A DNA stretch of 8,611 nt from Candidatus Nomurabacteria bacterium (lineage in GTDB: Bacteria; Patescibacteriota; Minisyncoccia; Phycocordibacterales; Phycocordibacteraceae). This document shows, piece by piece, positions 1 through 6,062 of this stretch (within the stretch, counting starts at the first letter, position 1; each line of letters opens with the position of its first letter). Both the position numbers and the translations under genes were made by a program. The notes under the pieces were generated by a model. It saw nothing but the letters and a program-made list of their open reading frames with translations, was not told the origin of the DNA and made no database searches. The stretch spans positions 1 to 8,611 of the forward strand of contig CALRDY010000024.1 of NCBI GenBank assembly GCA_943355045.1. The letters run 5' to 3'.

Positions 1-27
1 GGACACTTCATCGGCACCGATTCATGA
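1..27 (+). CDS. 3' end of upstream gene (probable M16 peptidase partner), partial
   Basis: Reading from base 1, eight codons give GHFIGTDS followed by TGA at 25-27. The TGA overlaps the ATG of the next gene in an ATGA junction, the same junction that joins that gene to alaS. The visible peptide is too short to identify by itself. The downstream M16-like protein has lost its metal site, and such subunits usually work with a catalytic M16 partner encoded next door, so I infer that this is the end of that partner. The tail is real as an open frame; the identity is inference. Confidence 0.5.
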   Translation, partial: GHFIGTDS

Positions 28-1292
28 AAAACGAACGCTCATCTGCACAAGAATTCCCGATAGTCGATAACGGCAGGCTTTTCCTCGCCCCGACTCGGGC
101 GCACGACGTCGTCGTGATCGAAGGCAGCGTATTCGGCGGTCCCAACATGCTGCCGCCGGAGCTCGACGTCATCCCCGGCCTTACCGCTGAGCTGCTCGAT
201 GCCGGTACCGCAAAGAAAAAGAAGAGCGTTATCCGAGAAGCGCTTGCCGCACGCGGCATCTCGCTCTCATTTTCGTCATCCGGCGACCGTACCGCATTTT
301 CCGGACGCTGTTTTCCTGAAGACCTGCCGCTGCTGCTTTCGATTATTTCCGAGAGTCTCGGCGAAGCAAATTTCCCAGAAGCGGAAGTGAAAAATGCGAA
401 AGCGCTCGCGCTCGGCGAGCTTGCTGAAGAAAAATCAGACACCCGCGCGCAAGCGGAGCGAGCTTTTGCGGCGATGCTGTACGATCCTACGCATGTAAAT
501 TACGCCCGCCCGCTCAAAGACGAAGAAAAGAGTGTTGCTGCGACACGCCGCGCGCACCTGCAAGACTTTAGAAAGAAGCTCGGGAAGGGTGGTCTCGTAC
601 TCGCGATAACGGGCGACATCGATACCGCTTCCGCACGGACAGTCGCCGAGAAAGCGTTTGGCAAGCTTGGTGCGGGCACGGCAGCAGCGCCGACAAAGCA
701 GGTAAATAAGAAAGCGCAGGAAGCGCGCGAGAAATTGATTCCGCTCGCCGACAAAGCAAATGTCGACATCCTTCTCGGCGCGACGCTGCCGCTCACGCTG
801 CGACACGAGCTGTACCACCCTATGAAAGTCCTCACGGAAATGCTCGGTGGCGGATTTTCTTCGCATCTCATGCAGACTATTCGCGAACGAGACGGTCTTA
901 CCTATGGCGTGTATGCGACGCTTGCTGGCCTCAACGCCGGCGCTGATGGCTATTTCAAGATCTGGGCGACCTTCTCGCCGGAAGGGTATGCGGAGGCTGT
1001 CGCGAAACTCCGGAAAGAAGTGAATATCTTTTTTACCGAGGGTCTCTCGGAAGAAGCTCTTGCGAAACGCAAAGAGGAGATGACCGGCTCGTATCTGGTC
1101 GCGCTCTCGACTACTCAGAATCTCGCGCGGACGCTGCACTCGATCGGTACGCTCGGTTTCGACCTCTCCTACTTGACCGACTACCCGGACATCATTCGCG
1201 CCGTATCGCTCGCTAACATCAGGGATGCTGCCGACCTTATCCCCCGCACCAAGTTTTCGCTCGCGGCATCTGGTACCTTTAAGAAGCTATGA
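24..1292 (+). CDS. M16-family (pitrilysin-like) zinc peptidase homologue lacking the HxxEH motif
   Basis: The 422-residue product has the two-lobed layout of a half-size M16 peptidase. The C-terminal half carries the family signature LGGGFSSHLMQTIRERDGLTY (about 274-294), including the Arg287/Tyr294 pair that M16 enzymes use to hold substrate. At the place where catalytic members have HxxEH, the sequence is GLTAELLDAGT (52-62), so both metal-binding His and the catalytic Glu are gone. In known heterodimeric M16 enzymes (mitochondrial processing peptidase, bacterial two-subunit M16 pairs), one subunit carries the metal site and the other is inactive. This protein therefore probably forms a dimer with the gene ending at base 27. 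No signal peptide is seen, so it is probably cytoplasmic. The ATG at 24 overlaps the previous stop, and the gene overlaps alaS by four bases, pointing to translational coupling. No Shine-Dalgarno is visible. The family call is strong; the activity is uncertain. Confidence 0.86.
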   Translation: MKNERSSAQEFPIVDNGRLFLAPTRAHDVVVIEGSVFGGPNMLPPELDVIPGLTAELLDAGTAKKKKSVIREALAARGISLSFSSSGDRTAFSGRCFPEDLPLLLSIISESLGEANFPEAEVKNAKALALGELAEEKSDTRAQAERAFAAMLYDPTHVNYARPLKDEEKSVAATRRAHLQDFRKKLGKGGLVLAITGDIDTASARTVAEKAFGKLGAGTAAAPTKQVNKKAQEAREKLIPLADKANVDILLGATLPLTLRHELYHPMKVLTEMLGGGFSSHLMQTIRERDGLTYGVYATLAGLNAGADGYFKIWATFSPEGYAEAVAKLRKEVNIFFTEGLSEEALAKRKEEMTGSYLVALSTTQNLARTLHSIGTLGFDLSYLTDYPDIIRAVSLANIRDAADLIPRTKFSLAASGTFKKL

Positions 1293-3217
1293 CCGTCTCT
1301 GAAGCCCGCAAGCGCTACCTCGATTTCTTCGCCAAGCGAGGGCATGCCGTCATTCCCTCGGCACCGGTCGTGCCTGAAAATGATCCGACGACGCTCTTTA
1401 CCAGTAGCGGGATGCAGCCCTTGGTGCCGTATCTCCTTGGCCAGCCGCATCCATCTGGTGCGCGTCTCGCGAATTCGCAGATGTCATTCCGCGCAGAAGA
1501 CATCGAAGAAGTGGGCGATAACCGCCACACGACCTTCTTTGAGATGCTCGGGAACTGGTCACTCGGCGACTACTTCAAGAAAGAGCAGCTCCCGTGGTTT
1601 TTTGAATACCTGACGAGCGGCGAAGAAGGGCTCGGGCTCGATCCGAAAAAGCTCTACGTTACCGTCTTCGACGGCGATGAGAGCGTAGGTATGGACCTCG
1701 ATACTGAAGCGGTCGATATATGGAAAAGACTCTTTGCTGAGAAAGGCATCGCGGCAGAACTGGTGCGACTCGGCACGGAAGCGGCGGGATATGAAAAGGG
1801 CATGCAGGGCGGAAGGATCTTCTCCTACGGATCAAAGAAGAATTGGTGGAGCCGCTCCGGCACGCCATCAAAAATGCCCGCAGGAGAGATCGGCGGGCCC
1901 GACTCGGAAGTCTTTTATGATTTCGGTCCTTCGACAAGCTCAGGACAGGCACGCCATGATCCAAAATTTGGGAAGGAATGTCATGTGAATTGCGACTGCG
2001 GCCGCTTCGTCGAAGTAGGGAACTCGGTCTTCATGCAATTCATCAAACAGGCGGATGGTTCGTTCAGTGAACTCCCGAAGAAGAATGTCGACTTCGGCGG
2101 CGGGCTCGAACGGCTCACGTTCGCGGCGACCGGGAATCCGGATATTTTCCTAATCGACGTATTCGATGCTGCCCGCGCCGTTCTTGAAACCCGCTCCGGG
2201 AAAATATACGCGCGATCGAACCTTGTAGAAAATAACGGCGCAGATACGCGGTCATTCAGGATCATCCTCGACCATATGCGCGCGGCGTCGTTTTTCATCG
2301 CTTCCGGCATCCGTCCTTCAAACACTGAACAGGGATATGTGCTTCGCCGACTCATCCGCCGCTCGATACGCGAAGCAGACAAGCTCGACATCAAAGACGC
2401 AGTGCTCGCCGAAGTCGCCGAGGGATTCGGCGCGGCGTACGCAGACGCGTATCCTTTCGTGCGAGAAGCGACGCAGGTCATCCGCGAAGAATTGGAAAAA
2501 GAAGAAGCGCAATTCCGAAAGACGCTTGCGCACGGCATGCGCGAACTTGAAAAGATGGGTACCACGATTGATGCCTTCATGCTTTTTACTACCTACGGAT
2601 TCCCCGTAGAGCTTACAGAAGAGATAGCGAAAGAACGCGGCATTGTGCTCGACATGCAGACAGTACAGGCAAAGATGGAAGAGCATCAAGCGCTCTCGCG
2701 GGCGGGTGCGGCACAGCGCTTCGCAGGCGGCCTCGCCGATCATGCCGAGCAGACCGTGCGCTACCACACCGCGCACCACCTGCTCCTCAGAGCGCTCCAG
2801 ATGGTGCTTGGCAAGGAGGTACATCAGCGCGGCAGTAATATCACGAGCGAGCGCCTGCGCATCGATTTCTCCTACGGGACGAAGATGACGCCGGAACAAA
2901 AAGCGGAGGTGGAAAAAATCGTAAACGAGAAAATTGCTGAAGAACTTCCGGTAACTCGGACCGTGATGAACAAAGCAGATGCCGAGAAGCTCGGTGCCGA
3001 ACATGAATTCGGCGCGACGTATCCCGAGCAGGTCAGCGTGTATTCCGTGGGGCCGAAAGACGCGACCGCGGACAATCCGAAGTTCTCTGAAGCATTCTCA
3101 CTCGAGTTCTGCGGCGGTCCGCACGTTTCAAATACGAGCGAGCTCGGACATTTCAAGATTCAGAAAGAAGAAGCGTCGTCCGCCGGGGTGCGAAGAATAA
3201 AAGCCGTCCTCGAATGA
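1289..3217 (+). CDS. alaS: Alanyl-tRNA synthetase, shortened form
   Basis: This cytoplasmic class II synthetase charges tRNA-Ala with alanine and clears mischarged Ser/Gly through its editing domain. The catalytic domain shows SSGMQPLVPYLLG (39-51), the motif 2 region with R68, H80 and FFEMLGNWSLGDYFK (83-97), and motif 3 as DFGGGLERL (268-276). The tRNA-recognition helical region runs to about 470. The editing domain follows with HTAHH (His493/His497) and CGGPH (Cys608/His612), then ends at GVRRIKAVLE. At 642 residues it is far below the usual bacterial length of about 870. The beta-barrel segment with the TPFYAESGGQ-type glycine-rich motif is missing before the HxxxH, and the coiled-coil/C-Ala domain is missing after the editing domain. 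A repeat-derived PSTSSGQA (214-221) lies in a catalytic-domain loop. The frame is intact and every editing metal ligand is present, so I regard it as functional. It starts at the ATGA overlap with the M16-like gene. Confidence 0.97.
   Translation: MTVSEARKRYLDFFAKRGHAVIPSAPVVPENDPTTLFTSSGMQPLVPYLLGQPHPSGARLANSQMSFRAEDIEEVGDNRHTTFFEMLGNWSLGDYFKKEQLPWFFEYLTSGEEGLGLDPKKLYVTVFDGDESVGMDLDTEAVDIWKRLFAEKGIAAELVRLGTEAAGYEKGMQGGRIFSYGSKKNWWSRSGTPSKMPAGEIGGPDSEVFYDFGPSTSSGQARHDPKFGKECHVNCDCGRFVEVGNSVFMQFIKQADGSFSELPKKNVDFGGGLERLTFAATGNPDIFLIDVFDAARAVLETRSGKIYARSNLVENNGADTRSFRIILDHMRAASFFIASGIRPSNTEQGYVLRRLIRRSIREADKLDIKDAVLAEVAEGFGAAYADAYPFVREATQVIREELEKEEAQFRKTLAHGMRELEKMGTTIDAFMLFTTYGFPVELTEEIAKERGIVLDMQTVQAKMEEHQALSRAGAAQRFAGGLADHAEQTVRYHTAHHLLLRALQMVLGKEVHQRGSNITSERLRIDFSYGTKMTPEQKAEVEKIVNEKIAEELPVTRTVMNKADAEKLGAEHEFGATYPEQVSVYSVGPKDATADNPKFSEAFSLEFCGGPHVSNTSELGHFKIQKEEASSAGVRRIKAVLE
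1928..1950 (+). repeat. Dispersed short repeat (CCTTCGACAAGCTCAGGACA-type) inside alaS
   Basis: The 23 bases begin CCTTCGACAAGCTCAGGACA and contain a GACA direct repeat. I recognise this unit from memory as a short dispersed repeat in many uncultured bacterial genomes, where it is read as STSSGQA, LRQAQDR or LSLSKD depending on frame. Here it is read in frame as PSTSSGQA in the AlaRS catalytic domain, between FYDFG and the HDPKFG segment, a loop that varies among AlaRS enzymes. Only one copy is in this window, so the repeat identity rests on recall rather than on a second copy seen here. Confidence 0.6.
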
Positions 3218-3227
3218 CAGCAGCTTG

Positions 3228-3266
3228 CCCCGTTAGATAACGAGTCCGTGAGTTTATCTAACGGGG
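3228..3266. repeat. Intergenic perfect inverted repeat (CCCCGTTAGATAA hairpin)
   Basis: CCCCGTTAGATAA at 3228-3240 is the exact reverse complement of 3254-3266, giving a 13-bp stem around a 13-base loop. It begins 11 bases after the alaS stop. No T-tract follows the stem, so a standard intrinsic terminator is not supported, although it could stabilise the 3' end of the alaS message. The outer arm sequence CCCGTTAGA/TCTAACGGG recurs in the element between infA and rpmJ, suggesting a repeat family. Confidence 0.85.
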
Positions 3267-3275
3267 TGCTAGAAT
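3267..3275 (+). promoter_or_regulatory. Extended -10 promoter for the PilM-like gene
   Basis: TGCTAGAAT matches the extended -10 pattern TGnTAnAAT, with the hexamer TAGAAT at 3270-3275. The ATG of the next gene is at 3282, so a start site about seven bases past the hexamer would fall on or beside that ATG, implying a leaderless transcript. No -35 box is clear; the expected position lies in the hairpin loop. The TG directly abuts the right arm of the inverted repeat. This is a prediction from sequence only. Confidence 0.55.
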
Positions 3276-3281
3276 GAGCCA

Positions 3282-4361
3282 ATGAGTTTTTTTACCGATC
3301 TTTTTCGCAGCGAGAAAAAAACGGAATCGGTCGTGCTGATAGACGTGAGCGCGAAATCGGTCGCGGGCGCGTATGCGTACTATGTCGAAGGCGAGCTGCC
3401 CGTCGTGCTCTACATGCGGCGGCTCCCCGTCGAAGTGCGGGAGCATGAGTCGCGGGAGAAAGCGATGCTGCGCGCACTCCAGATACTCGGCACGACGCTC
3501 ATCCATGAAGGCGCACCCGCACTTCTGCGCGCGACCGGCAGCGGGAGCGCTGCTACCATCCTCGTCTCGCTCGATGCTCCTTGGCAGGACACCTCGGTGC
3601 GCACCGAGTATTTCGAACAGGCTACGCCCTTCATCTTCACGAAAAGCCTCGTTGCAGGCACAATGAAGAAAACCGACGGCATAGCGCCCGGAAAGCTGCT
3701 TGCAGACGAAAGCATCATCGGTACCATCTTGAACGGATATGAGACGCGCACCCCGTACGGCATGAAAGTGCAGCGCGCCGAAATAGTCATCCTCACATCG
3801 CTCATCGATAAGCATGTCGCGGACGAAGTCGTGGCGATTCTGCGAAGTCTCTATCATACGAAAGACATCCTGCCGATCGCGGGCAGCTCGCTGCGCTATC
3901 AGGCGATACGGGAAGCGTTTCCGCATGAGCGTGACGCGCTCATACTCGACGCGACAGGGCCCGTGACTTCTCTTGCGCTCATACGGAAAGGCCTCTTCGT
4001 CTCGATACTCGACGTGCTGGGTTCTGAGACGATCGATTCGTGGGTGCGGCACGTGAGGAGCGAGCTAGCTGAGCTGGCGAAACAGTACCCCTTGCCGCGG
4101 ACGATATTTCTGCTCGCGCGCGAGCCTGAGACGACATCTCTGCGGGAAGCGCTCGACGCAGCGAATCTCGGGAGTCTCTGGCTTTCGGACAATCCGCCGA
4201 AGATCGTCTCGATGCTTGCGAGCCATACGATCGGCCTGGTACGACAGGCTGCAGCCTCTCCGGATCTGCAGATTCTTCTCATGGCGATTTTCCGACAACA
4301 CTGTTTCTCCGAAGGGAAAGATGACGATATGCACCAGCCGCCTGTACTCACTCAGCGATAG
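3282..4361 (+). CDS. PilM/FtsA-like actin-fold protein
   Basis: The 359-residue product resembles the actin-like ATPase group that includes PilM and FtsA. An N-terminal VVLIDVSAKSVAGA (17-30) fits the phosphate-1 strand-turn, and ALILDATGPVTSLALIRKG (219-237) fits the phosphate-2 element. No signal peptide or membrane segment is visible, so it should be cytoplasmic. PilM proteins sit on the cytoplasmic face and bind the N-terminal tail of a membrane partner; the next gene encodes a membrane protein with such a tail 18 bases downstream. Similar gene pairs are, as far as I recall, common in CPR genomes. Its nucleotide-binding residues are divergent, and ATPase activity is not established. The start at 3282 is supported by the -10 element and by the hydrophobic MSFFTDLF beginning. 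The family assignment is remote; the gene itself is secure. Confidence 0.7.
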   Translation: MSFFTDLFRSEKKTESVVLIDVSAKSVAGAYAYYVEGELPVVLYMRRLPVEVREHESREKAMLRALQILGTTLIHEGAPALLRATGSGSAATILVSLDAPWQDTSVRTEYFEQATPFIFTKSLVAGTMKKTDGIAPGKLLADESIIGTILNGYETRTPYGMKVQRAEIVILTSLIDKHVADEVVAILRSLYHTKDILPIAGSSLRYQAIREAFPHERDALILDATGPVTSLALIRKGLFVSILDVLGSETIDSWVRHVRSELAELAKQYPLPRTIFLLAREPETTSLREALDAANLGSLWLSDNPPKIVSMLASHTIGLVRQAAASPDLQILLMAIFRQHCFSEGKDDDMHQPPVLTQR

Positions 4362-4363
4362 GC

Positions 4364-4372
4364 TGGTATACT
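4364..4372 (+). promoter_or_regulatory. Extended -10 promoter for the baseplate-J-like gene
   Basis: TGGTATACT fits TGnTATAAT with one mismatch; the hexamer is 4367-4372. It lies just after the PilM-like stop codon. The ATG is at 4380, seven bases beyond the hexamer, which would give a leaderless or nearly leaderless mRNA. No convincing -35 is found 17 bases upstream. The same geometry is seen at 3267-3275, which strengthens both calls. Confidence 0.55.
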
Positions 4373-4379
4373 TCTTCAC

Positions 4380-5600
4380 ATGCGTACCCTTGATGACATC
4401 ATTCCGCCGTCCCGCCGTAGAGAGACCGAGCCCTTGAGCGAGTCCAGTCGTGGCCGAAAACCGGAACAGGGTTCCGAGCCGCCGAAATTTCCTTTCATAA
4501 TGATGATCGCCGTTGCGCTCGTCATCGCCACCTCGGTCGGGATACTCTTTTATTTCTCCAGTTCCAAAGTCGAAGTGACGCCGAACACCGTCTCTGCGGC
4601 GGTCCAAAACTCTTTTACCGCTACGAAGAGTTCCGGTAGCCTGCCGTTCGAAATAATTACGGCGCAGAAGATCGCTTCACAGAGCATCAAGGGCAGCGGC
4701 ACCAAGACCGTAAGCTCGTCCGCTTCCGGCACGATTACGATCTACAATACCCAGGCGAAAGCGCAGAAGCTCATCGCAAACACCCGGTTCGCGACATCTG
4801 CAGGGCTCGTCTTCCGCATCCGTGCGGCGGTAACGGTCCCGTCCGGCACTTCATCCAAGCCCGGCAGCGTGACCGCGAAAGTGTATGCCGATCAGGCGGG
4901 TACTTCGTACAATGTCGATCCGACTTCGTTTACCATTCCAGGATTCGCCGGGACACCGCTTGCAAGCCAGGTCTATGCGCGTTCGACGACTGCCATGACG
5001 GGCGGAGCCTCAGGGAGCGTGCCGATCGTCGATACGGCGCTCGAAGCGCAGACACGAAGCGCGCTCGTCGCTGCGCTCGCTCCGGACCTCCTCGCGAGCA
5101 TTCAGGCGCAGATTCCGTCCGGCTACGTGCTCGTCCCGGGAGCAAGCGTGACGACCTATGAAGAATCAGCACTCGCACCGTCCGCGACGACCGGTCAGGT
5201 CGACGTAAAGGAGCAGGGAACCATCACGGCGGTCATTTTCCCGAATGCTGAGCTCGCGACGGCAATCGCCGCGTCGGTTACCGGCATCGGCTATCAAGGC
5301 GAGCCGCTTACGCTTTCCTCTGCCGATAGCCTGCAGCTTACGGCAGCAAACGGCCTGCCGGACGTGAACGCCTCTTCGTTTACCTTCAGCCTGTCCGGCA
5401 CAGCCTCGCTCATCTATAGCGTCGATCCGACCCGTATCGCTGCGGCGATCGCAGGAAAGACCCGTTCGGAGGCAGAAGTCGCGCTTACGAACTATCCGGA
5501 GGTCAAACGGGCGATTATCCTCCTCCGCCCATTCTGGCGGCAGTCATTTCCTGAGGATCCGGCCTCCATATCGGTCGTGACGGCTGCGAGCGCGTATTGA
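4380..5600 (+). CDS. Membrane-anchored baseplate J/gp47-like protein
   Basis: The 406-residue product has a short charged N-terminal tail (1-37), one membrane helix (about 38-60, FPFIMMIAVALVIATSVGIL), and a large Ser/Thr/Ala-rich region predicted to face outside. The block at 115-193 (ASGTITIYNTQAKAQKL..., TRFATSAGLVFRI, KVYADQAGTSYNV, SFTIPGFAG) matches what I recall of CPR proteins annotated as baseplate J/gp47 family. The C-terminal part, with PEVKRAIILLRPFW and FPEDPASISV, is also typical of that group. True phage baseplate J proteins wedge the tail baseplate; no other tail gene is present here, so a phage role is not supported. With the PilM-like gene before it, an envelope-spanning assembly is a reasonable inference. 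No cysteines are seen. The ATG at 4380 is favoured by the extended -10 just before it. The similarity call is moderate and the function is unknown. Confidence 0.75.
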   Translation: MRTLDDIIPPSRRRETEPLSESSRGRKPEQGSEPPKFPFIMMIAVALVIATSVGILFYFSSSKVEVTPNTVSAAVQNSFTATKSSGSLPFEIITAQKIASQSIKGSGTKTVSSSASGTITIYNTQAKAQKLIANTRFATSAGLVFRIRAAVTVPSGTSSKPGSVTAKVYADQAGTSYNVDPTSFTIPGFAGTPLASQVYARSTTAMTGGASGSVPIVDTALEAQTRSALVAALAPDLLASIQAQIPSGYVLVPGASVTTYEESALAPSATTGQVDVKEQGTITAVIFPNAELATAIAASVTGIGYQGEPLTLSSADSLQLTAANGLPDVNASSFTFSLSGTASLIYSVDPTRIAAAIAGKTRSEAEVALTNYPEVKRAIILLRPFWRQSFPEDPASISVVTAASAY

Positions 5601-5625
5601 CGCCTTTTCAAGCACCTGCTACATT
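5597..5625 (+). promoter_or_regulatory. Sigma-70-type promoter for infA and the ribosomal protein operon
   Basis: TTGACG (5597-5602) is separated by 17 bases from TACATT (5620-5625), and TGC just before the hexamer makes it an extended -10. The -35 overlaps the stop codon of the preceding gene. Transcription would begin near 5632, leaving a leader of about 19 bases before the infA ATG at 5651. This is the only promoter in the window with a recognisable -35 at ideal spacing. Confidence 0.6.
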
Positions 5626-5650
5626 GATAAGGCATCAGCATGACGAACGA

Positions 5651-5926
5651 ATGAAAGACGGCGAAGAGAAAAAGACGACGGCCGGCACCGTTGAAGAAGT
5701 GTTGCCGAATTCGCTTTTTCGGGTTCGTCTGTCCGCTCCCGCGGAGGCATCAACCGATGCTTCAGCGGAAGGGGTTGCGGTTGAAAAAAAGGAAGGGGAG
5801 CTCATCCTCGCCTACCTTGCAGGCAAGATGCGCCTGCACCGCATTCGCGTCCTGGTCGGAGATCAGGTAGACATGGTGCTTGACCCGTATGGGGGCCGGG
5901 CGAGAATTGTGCGCCGCTTAACCTAA
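5651..5926 (+). CDS. infA: Translation initiation factor IF-1 with an internal insertion
   Basis: IF-1 is an OB-fold protein that binds the A site of the 30S subunit during initiation. The pattern GTVEEVLPNSLFRVRL (12-27), LAGKMRLHRIRVLVGD (56-71) and DPYGGRARIVRR (78-89) matches the family. From the ATG at 5651 the protein is 91 residues against the usual 72. About 20 extra residues (roughly 28-48, rich in Ala/Ser/Glu) sit in the beta2-beta3 loop, where E. coli IF-1 has only a short ENGHEV-type turn. A longer frame back to a TTG at 5597 exists, but it overlaps the promoter and the previous stop and adds no family residues, so I prefer 5651. No Shine-Dalgarno is visible. It heads the ribosomal protein cluster. 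Confidence 0.93.
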   Translation: MKDGEEKKTTAGTVEEVLPNSLFRVRLSAPAEASTDASAEGVAVEKKEGELILAYLAGKMRLHRIRVLVGDQVDMVLDPYGGRARIVRRLT

Positions 5927-5943
5927 ACATTTTTGGACGATGA

Positions 5944-6062
5944 ATCCCGTTAGAAATAGCGGACGCCGTTCAAGTGTTGTAGAATTAGTTACATTATTAA
6001 CGAACAAGACTAACAGTGGGCTCCGCGTGATGGTAACGTCCGCGTCCTATTTCTAACGGGAT
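5944..6062. repeat. Long intergenic inverted repeat between infA and rpmJ
   Basis: ATCCCGTTAGAAATAG (5944-5959) is the exact reverse complement of 6047-6062, a 16-bp stem. It can be extended by CGGACG (5960-5965) pairing with 6037-6042 across a four-base bulge, or in a shifted register by 5961-5966 with 6042-6047. The core (about 5967-6036) is AT-rich in its first half. The last two bases of the stem are the A and T of the rpmJ start codon. ATGAA occurs at 5940-5944 and again at 6061-6065, as a target-site duplication might. It could be an RNA regulatory structure or a small non-coding mobile element. Confidence 0.82.

Noticed and set aside
1981..3004. Overlapping minus-strand frames opposite alaS
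   Set aside because: They are shadows of the alaS codon pattern; alaS is identified by clear motifs across the same bases.
3202..3217. alaS as a frameshifted or truncated pseudogene
   Set aside because: The frame ends just after the GVRRIKAV end of the editing domain, all catalytic and editing residues are intact, and the following 64 bases show no C-Ala-like coding.
3228..3275. Hairpin after alaS as a Rho-independent terminator
   Set aside because: The stem is strong, but it is followed by TGCTAGAATG rather than a T-tract.
3258..4052. A 264-codon minus-strand frame opposite the PilM-like gene
   Set aside because: Its composition is rich in Arg and His, it has no domain, and it runs through the inverted repeat; the plus-strand gene explains the region.
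4380..5600. A prophage or phage-tail remnant based on baseplate J similarity
   Set aside because: There is a membrane anchor and a PilM-like neighbour, and no other tail, capsid, integrase or lysis gene; the base composition appears to match its neighbours.
5597..5650. Upstream TTG start giving an 18-residue longer IF-1
   Set aside because: The TTG overlaps the preceding stop and forms the -35 box, the added residues match nothing in IF-1, and the ATG at 5651 gives a normal N-terminus.
5946..6060. A tRNA or known riboswitch in the infA-rpmJ spacer
   Set aside because: No TTCGA/T-loop with acceptor pairing, no CCA and no motif of a riboswitch class I can recognise; it reads as a single long hyphenated stem.
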